From Isoetes taiwanensis (Eukaryota > Streptophyta > Lycopodiopsida > Isoetales > Isoetaceae), in assembly GCA_021234155.1 (NCBI GenBank), contig JAJEKV010000135.1, positions 1,741,065-1,805,064 of the forward strand: a stretch of 64,000 nucleotides of DNA, in the 5' to 3' direction. Both the position numbers and the translations under genes were made by a program. Below the pieces are notes generated by a model. That model ran no database searches. It was not told the DNA's origin and saw only the letters and a program-made list of their open reading frames with translations. Positions 58,791 to 64,000 of this stretch are shown here, piece after piece. Position 1 is the first letter of the stretch. Each line of letters begins with the position of its first letter.

Positions 58791-59764
58791 CCTCTTCAGG
58801 GTACTTTTAAAGAAGGAGCTATCATGTACTTGTGGCCCCAATACATAAACTCTTCTAACATTGGAGGTAGTTCCCTTCCCAACAACCTAAGGTCCCCGAA
58901 CAAATGGAGTAATATAGGCCTTGAGATGACGAGGGAGTTAAGTCACCAAGTCATTTTTTGTTTCACATGCATGAGCAAGATCATGTGAGCTACTTTTAAA
59001 ATGGCTCTTTACTTTACTAGTCAATTTACTTCCCCTAGTGAGATATCTCTTAACATCTTGAGTGTCACTTGAGCTAGAACTAGAATTGGAGCTAGGACTC
59101 AAGGGGAATACATGAAGTGATTGGTGAGGATGAACAAGGGAGAATATCTAATGTATCGCCATGATGGGATTTTATCAAGTATTTCCAAATACTACAATAA
59201 TCATAAACAAGTATATTAGACATGTTCCATGAAAAAAGTAAAAGAATGCGTGCTCTTACCTCCGTCTACTTCTTGCAAGGTGCTTTCAATTCATGCTCCA
59301 ATGGAGGTGGAGCATTTGGCATCAAACCATGTCTCTTTTATGTTGTTGTCTCGTGGCTATACTTTCTTCTACTTGTGCCTTTGCATTGGTTACACCAACA
59401 ATGGTCGTATTCCCTTGCAAAGCAGCTCCAATGGATCATCGGGGCCAATCTTTAGCTTTACTTCCACTACCGATCGAGATAATGAAGTGGCCCTATTCAG
59501 AGTGAGCAACTAAATATGCATGTAGTGATGATATAGATACAAAACAAATGAAAGAAAGAGCTCAAAACCTTATTGGCGAGAAGTCGTTAATCATCGGCGT
59601 TGAAGATCGAGGTATTTGATGACTTCGAGTCATGATCACGGTCAGTGGAATCATCCAAATTAGTCATCCAATTTGATTACGCAATGGCATTGCATAGCTC
59701 AAGACGAGCACTAGCGTGCACCCTAAAACCCTAATAAGTAAGTAACCCCAATCCAATTTTTTTC
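58791..59764. other. CACTA internal region without a named gene
   Basis: Contains AG-rich Ser/Leu-coding words near 59060 and small plus-strand ORFs at 59222-59513 that overlap each other in three frames. No support for a gene. Confidence 0.4.
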
Positions 59765-60055
59765 CTAAATGTTCTGACGATTATTGAAAATTAATTGATG
59801 AATGCAGTAATCAGAAAGTCGAGCAGTTGGATCACTTCCATCTAGTAAGACATTTGTGGCCTTGAGGTTGCCATGTGGCAATCGGTGTTTGTGACCAAAT
59901 AATTTAAGCCCGAGTAATGTCTGCGCTATTTGAAGGCGTTGTGGCCATGTCAATAATGGATATCGTCGTCGGATCTTTACGCAAAGAAGGTGCGAATAAG
60001 ACTTCTGCAGGTAATTACATTTAAAAGTCTCACGGACATCCAAGAATGTTACCAT
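59765..60055 (-). pseudogene. Receptor-like kinase fragment captured by CACTA
   Basis: Open 96-residue frame. LLTWPQRLQIAQTLLGLKLFG then HRLPHGNLKATNVLLDGSDP then ARLSDYCIHQL. This is the segment from helix E to the activation loop of an LRR receptor-like kinase. HGNLK replaces the catalytic HRDLK, and SDY replaces DFG, as in the catalytically dead receptor kinases of plants (pollen receptor kinase / inactive LRR-kinase type). A fragment only; frames end on both sides. The N-terminal 25 residues look unrelated. Confidence 0.8.
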
Positions 60056-60279
60056 CTCATATCTTTTGAAATATTTTGGGTTTTCATAACTCTTTATGAA
60101 TTTCTCAAGACTCTATATCCTCCTGGCTTTTAATAGACTAGAGTTAGATGACAATGAAGGGAACTTAGGTTGAACATGGTCAAAGAACTTAGGTTGAACT
60201 TAGGCTGCTTCAGGCAGGCACTAACAGTGGTCTTGCATCATTTAACCTAATCTTTGCATACAAGCCATCAGATTAAAAG

Positions 60280-60444
60280 ATTCACACAAGCCTGACATGG
60301 CAGGGACGGCTTCATTGTGGTTTGGATGATGCCAAGAATACAGCTTCTATTGCGTTAGAGTTGTTGAGAAAGGGAGTTGATCTGGACATAACAGCTAATC
60401 TTACATTGACAAGGGCGTTGTATAAAGCTGCAAAGAGGACTTGA
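60280..60444 (+). pseudogene. ERI1-type 3'-5' exonuclease fragment captured by CACTA
   Basis: Plus-strand frame ending in a stop at 60442: SLTWQGRLHCGLDDAKNTASI then ALELLRKGVDLDITANLTL. This is the last block of DEDDh exonucleases of the ERI1 / At3g15140 type. His (GRLHCG) and the two Asp (LDDAKN) are the closing catalytic residues. Upstream exons with the first Asp and Glu are not in the window. A splice acceptor may precede it. The fragment is short and isolated, opposite in strand to the kinase piece, so at least two capture events are likely. Confidence 0.65.
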
Positions 60445-62929
60445 CTAGAATAAAGTGCGGATCATATAAACACCACAATCTGGATGCTGGGGCACACCTC
60501 TTGAAAGCATCATTGCATGAGATTTGAAGAGCATCATTGCGTGAAGAGGATATATCTTGGAGGTGAATGCAACAAAACCTCCAGGGATTCAGAAAAAGGA
60601 AGGTTTTTTTTTCTGAGGCTGTTGGTATGTTCCAGTCTCAACTTGTTTTATTTCATTTGCTTTTTGCTTGACATTCCTAGTTCCTTGTTGTTTGTAGGAT
60701 CCTTCTGGAGCTTCATTGGTGTCATATTGATTTTGCAACCTGAGCTTATGTATACTGCAAGTGAGAGCCTGATTCATTGATGTCATGCTGGTTGTGATTA
60801 TTTTGATGGCTTTCTCAATGAGGGTGCACAAACTTTTTTTTCCAGGAAGTAACATCAGAGAGCAGCAAGACTGTAATTGGGATCTTGTAGGGTCCTCTGT
60901 TCTAGCAACGACTGTGCTCGTCACCTGGTCTTGTACTTGCATTCCTTTCCACTTCAGGATTCTGCAATATGGATGTCACATTATGAATAAGCTTTTCTGA
61001 TTCAAGCATTATTTCTGATTCAAGAGCATGACAACCTTGCAATTAAAGGAAAAAGGTGATTTGCCACATCTATTGACTAGGTATTTTAAGGCTTTGAGAT
61101 TCTTGTCAATATGACTACTTCCTAACTTACGATCATATTTGCGAGGATGCGAGGTAATAAGATGTTTCTAATGCCTAGATGATACTATTTTTTGGACTGT
61201 TGGTCTTTTTTTACTTCAATTTTGTTTCGATTAAGATGTTTCTAATGCCTAAATGATACTATTTTTTGGACTGTTGGTCTTTATTTCAATTTTGTTTCAA
61301 TTTCAGATTGTCTGGAAGGGCCGTTCTTTTAGGGGCACAAGAATTGTGATCCGCAACCAAAGGTACATTATGCTAGGCTAGTTAATTGGCTAAATGTGAA
61401 AGATGTAGCATTAGATCTTGTATTGCTCAAAGATCTAGCACTGTGCAAGGAAGATATCAAAATCCACTCTCTTCATGTGATGTTTTGCCAGAATATATTA
61501 TGTTTGGTACGTTGTGACAATAACTTTGTGAACAGCTGTCCATTCTTCTCACCTAATCATATATTTAGGTCGAAGTTTTGGGATTGGATGGTGCTTTACA
61601 TCAGTTGCCTCTGCATACCATGAGCCGTGCAACATGAACTATAACGTAAAACTAACCCATAAACTTCTAGTTAAATCTTGAGTCATGCTTCTATCTCACT
61701 TTAAACCAATTTTTGAAGTAACTATTTGGGAATATCTATGGCAATGGTTGGGGCTTCGACAGGTGCCTTGTCTTACATAATTGTACGAGTCATTGGAATG
61801 CATGGGGAACCTCCACTGTAATTAAGTCTAACCCAAGTTTATCATACATGTTGCCTTAAGGGTCTGTTATCAGTATAAATGAAGAAATAATAACAGTGTA
61901 TGTCATGGTCGTGTGCGTTCTAATGCTTTGAGTAGTTCATATTTGGCTTTCAAACACCACATATTTATCAAAATATATTTTAAACATCTGCAATATCTCC
62001 TTCCTTCCAGGTAAATATAGGTCTAAATATCATTCATTTTTGTTGATAATACACAAGTGAATTATACTCTTTTATTGCCTATATTAATTTGTGAATTTGT
62101 TTTTTAGGTCTCGCGTCTTTGCCTTTTTGCATTTTCTGCCCATTGGCACTTTTTAACTCTTGTTTTCCGGGTGAACTTAGTTGTGGTTCTACCTTGCTGT
62201 TTATTATAAACTCACTGTTCTCAGCAGAGAATCCTCACAGCAGAGCTTTACCTTCGGCACAAGTGTCATGCCAAAGACATTGTACAACACTTAATTTCAA
62301 CGCGAAAAGGCAAGTATAAGATGTTTTGTTTCAAGCTCCTTTAAGCTTAAATTTTTAAACTTAGAAACTTAAATTTTTCAGTAGGTAGTTTGGCATGAAC
62401 ATCTACAACATTTACATTGTATAATAATTGAAATTGCCTTTTCGGGATTAAGCTATGCTTTTGGACCGAGGATTGAAGTACTGTTAAAAAGCCTCAATGG
62501 TAGAATGATCTAGTCAAGAAGCCATGAGTATGGATTTTAGCTTCGAGAGCTACATCAAATCACTATTGAACATGTTGGAGGAAATCAAAACCAAGTTGGG
62601 TAAAGATTTTATTTTTGAATGCCTAAGATTCATATATGTAAACTGGATTCAAATTTTGCATAATGCAAGAGAACAATAGTCGATATTTACTTACTCTTTT
62701 TGGAAATTTTAAAAGCATATAATAGTCGATGTTTACTTGCTGGAAATTTGTGAGCAGTGGTTTTTGAGAGCATGGTATAAAAGTTATCTTTATATCCAAC
62801 CAATTGGCCTGCGAGTTGTCTTTAAACAGCTCTAATTGCATTACAAACCATTCCAAGCAACTCAAATGCATATACTAAAGCACAAAAAACAAACTCAATT
62901 TGCATCTCATCTAATAATGGAAAGAATCT
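60445..62929. other. CACTA right part, possible further captured exons
   Basis: A short exon-like stretch lies at 61306-61360, flanked by TTTCAG and AAAGGTAC: IVWKGRSFRGTRIVIRNQR. No family recognised. A duplicated phrase (AAGATGTTTCTAATGCC) occurs at 61160 and 61231. No named gene. Confidence 0.4.
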
Positions 62930-63250
62930 TCTGACGAAAAAACTGATGAAATTTTGATGAATCTACCGACGATACATCTGACGATAGATGTGACGAAAAC
63001 TTTGACGAAAATGCGACGTAAATTCTGACGCATTTTATGATGTATATTCTGACGAATTTTATGACCTATATTCTGATGCATATTGTGACGAAATATGTGA
63101 CGGTAATTCTGACGATTATTTTGACGAAAGTCGTATAAAAATTGTGAAATATGTGGACGATAATTACGGCTTATTACGACGAATATCGTTCGACGATTTT
63201 TGCGTCGAAATTTCGACGAAAAATCTGACAAAAAATTGACGAAATTTCTG
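62930..63250. repeat. CACTA subterminal repeat array, right
   Basis: About 20 copies of TCTGACGAAAAT-like words. Same unit as the left array, in the same orientation for most copies. Frames through it (62911-63315) are repeat translation. Confidence 0.85.
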
Positions 63251-63280
63251 ACGCAAAGCATGCATTCTCTTGTAGTGATT

Positions 63281-63442
63281 GATTGCCTTCTCTGGTGGTG
63301 TAAACTTGGAATCAATCAATAATGTTTTGATTCAAACTGCCAGCAGGTGGATATAATTGTGCATGGTAACGTGTTGGAGGTTTCAGACCTTCCAAGGCCC
63401 ACTAATACATTTTCTCTCTTTTATGAGCATGAGGTGCGAATA
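63281..63442. other. Target-site flank of the CACTA
   Basis: Joined with the bases before 53568, the pre-insertion DNA would read CAGGGAAGCCAATT/GATTGCC. No gene is supported in this flank. Confidence 0.4.
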
Positions 63443-63855
63443 TGAGGTCTCGCATTTTTCTTTCCCTAGATGCCGACCACCAACCGTACACGAACCATGG
63501 AATCAGAAAAAATAGACCTAAGGCCCTGCGGATGGAAAAAAGAGTTAAAGAACAGACCTTGAAGTTGCCGAATCTTGCTTTCGAAGTCGCTCCAAATCCT
63601 TGCCTCACCAAACCCTTGCCTTACCAAGGCCTGAAAGCATGCTGCCGGATCTATGAGGTCGCCATTTTCTTTCCTAGTGCACCAACCGCACCTAAACCGT
63701 GGAACTGGGAAAAATAGACCTAAGGCCCTGCGAATGGAAAAAAGAGTTAAAGAACAGACCTTGAAGTTGCTGAATCCTGCTTTCGAAGTCACTCCAAACC
63801 CTTGCCTCACCACACCCTTGCCTTACCAAGACTTGAAAGGATGCTGCCGGATCAT
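63443..63855. repeat. Tandem duplication, unit about 207 bp
   Basis: Two copies (63443-63650 and 63651-63855). Both contain AAATAGACCTAAGGCCCTGC and AAGAACAGACCTTGAAGTTG, with around 90% identity by eye. ORFs in it are shared shadow frames. Origin unknown; it may be part of a satellite that continues beyond the window. Confidence 0.85.
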
Positions 63856-64000
63856 GCTTTCGTGGCCCTTGGCTCAATAAGACCCGGAAATCTCCAAAAC
63901 TCCAATAACCCTAAAATAACCTTATTCGATGCTTGCATGTTCGATTAGGGATATTTAGTGAAATCATAGTTGTAACCATTGAAAAATGTCACTAAAAATA
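63856..64000. other. Window end, unassigned
   Basis: AT-rich sequence after the tandem pair. Nothing seen in it. Confidence 0.4.

Larger units (their letters stand above)
53571..63277 (-). mobile_element. CACTA (En/Spm) transposon with captured host fragments
   Basis: Ends CACTACAAGAGAATGC (53571-53586) and its inverted copy (63262-63277), perfect over 16 bp. The 3-bp target duplication ATT lies at 53568-53570 and 63278-63280. Subterminal arrays of TCTGACGAAAAT-like words lie at 53590-54050 and 62930-63250. A minus-strand Tnp2-type transposase (54387-58062) is decayed. Host-derived fragments lie at 59765-60040 (kinase) and 60290-60444 (exonuclease). Total 9.7 kb. Perfect ends and clean duplication argue for recent movement, in spite of a broken transposase, so it may have been mobilised by another copy. 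Confidence 0.9.

Overview
This window reads as nuclear DNA from a land plant with a large, transposon-dense genome. Evidence: an initiator-Met-tRNA primer-binding site of the plant LTR type at 48217-48228, telo-box motifs (AAACCCTAA) upstream of ORFs, a plant PPR gene fragment, Helitrons with the plant-type CTAGT end, and a CACTA element with Tnp2. A LINE ending in (TAA)n and a Penelope-like reverse transcriptase with no visible GIY-YIG nuclease fit a fern, lycophyte or bryophyte better than a flowering plant, but that placement is inference. I see no intact host gene. Almost everything is a transposable element, a nested insertion or a captured gene fragment.

Layout. 1-5010: decayed L1-type LINE, minus strand. 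7900-9130: F-box/kelch-like pseudogene, minus. 9360-10340: LINE 3' fragment and a tRNA-derived SINE. 10467-19671: Penelope-like retroelement on the minus strand in a partial head-to-tail tandem (a 2.1-kb 5'-truncated copy followed by a long copy), with a LINE fragment inserted in the long copy and the empty site kept in the short one. 19675-21100: (TA)n, a minisatellite rich in TTCTAGAA, a SINE-like Pol III promoter, and a ~130-bp tandem repeat. 21115-28300: Ty3/gypsy element (minus) split inside its RT codons by a plus-strand LINE with a ~110-bp (TAA)n tail. 28609-43012: two Helitrons, one apparently inserted in the first bases of the other. The inner one carries a second gypsy element, the outer one a PPR fragment and tandem repeats.

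43013-49640: the most unusual block. On the minus strand, downstream of an LTR and its PBS, lie two transcription-unit-like modules. Each has a pair of 70-bp imperfect inverted repeats, then a telo-box and TATA box, then an ORF. The first ORF series begins with an H3-tail-like sequence and ends in a histone-H3 fold C-terminus, with a long acidic and basic insert between them. The second encodes an unrecognised acidic-linker protein. A 1.18-kb hAT-type element sits in one inverted repeat. All these ORFs now carry frameshifts.

49640-64000: a degenerate element with CGTCAGA repeats, then a complete CACTA transposon (53571-63277, perfect 16-bp terminal repeats, ATT target duplication). It holds a decayed Tnp2 gene plus captured pieces of a receptor-like kinase and of an ERI1-type exonuclease. 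A 207-bp tandem duplication ends the window.
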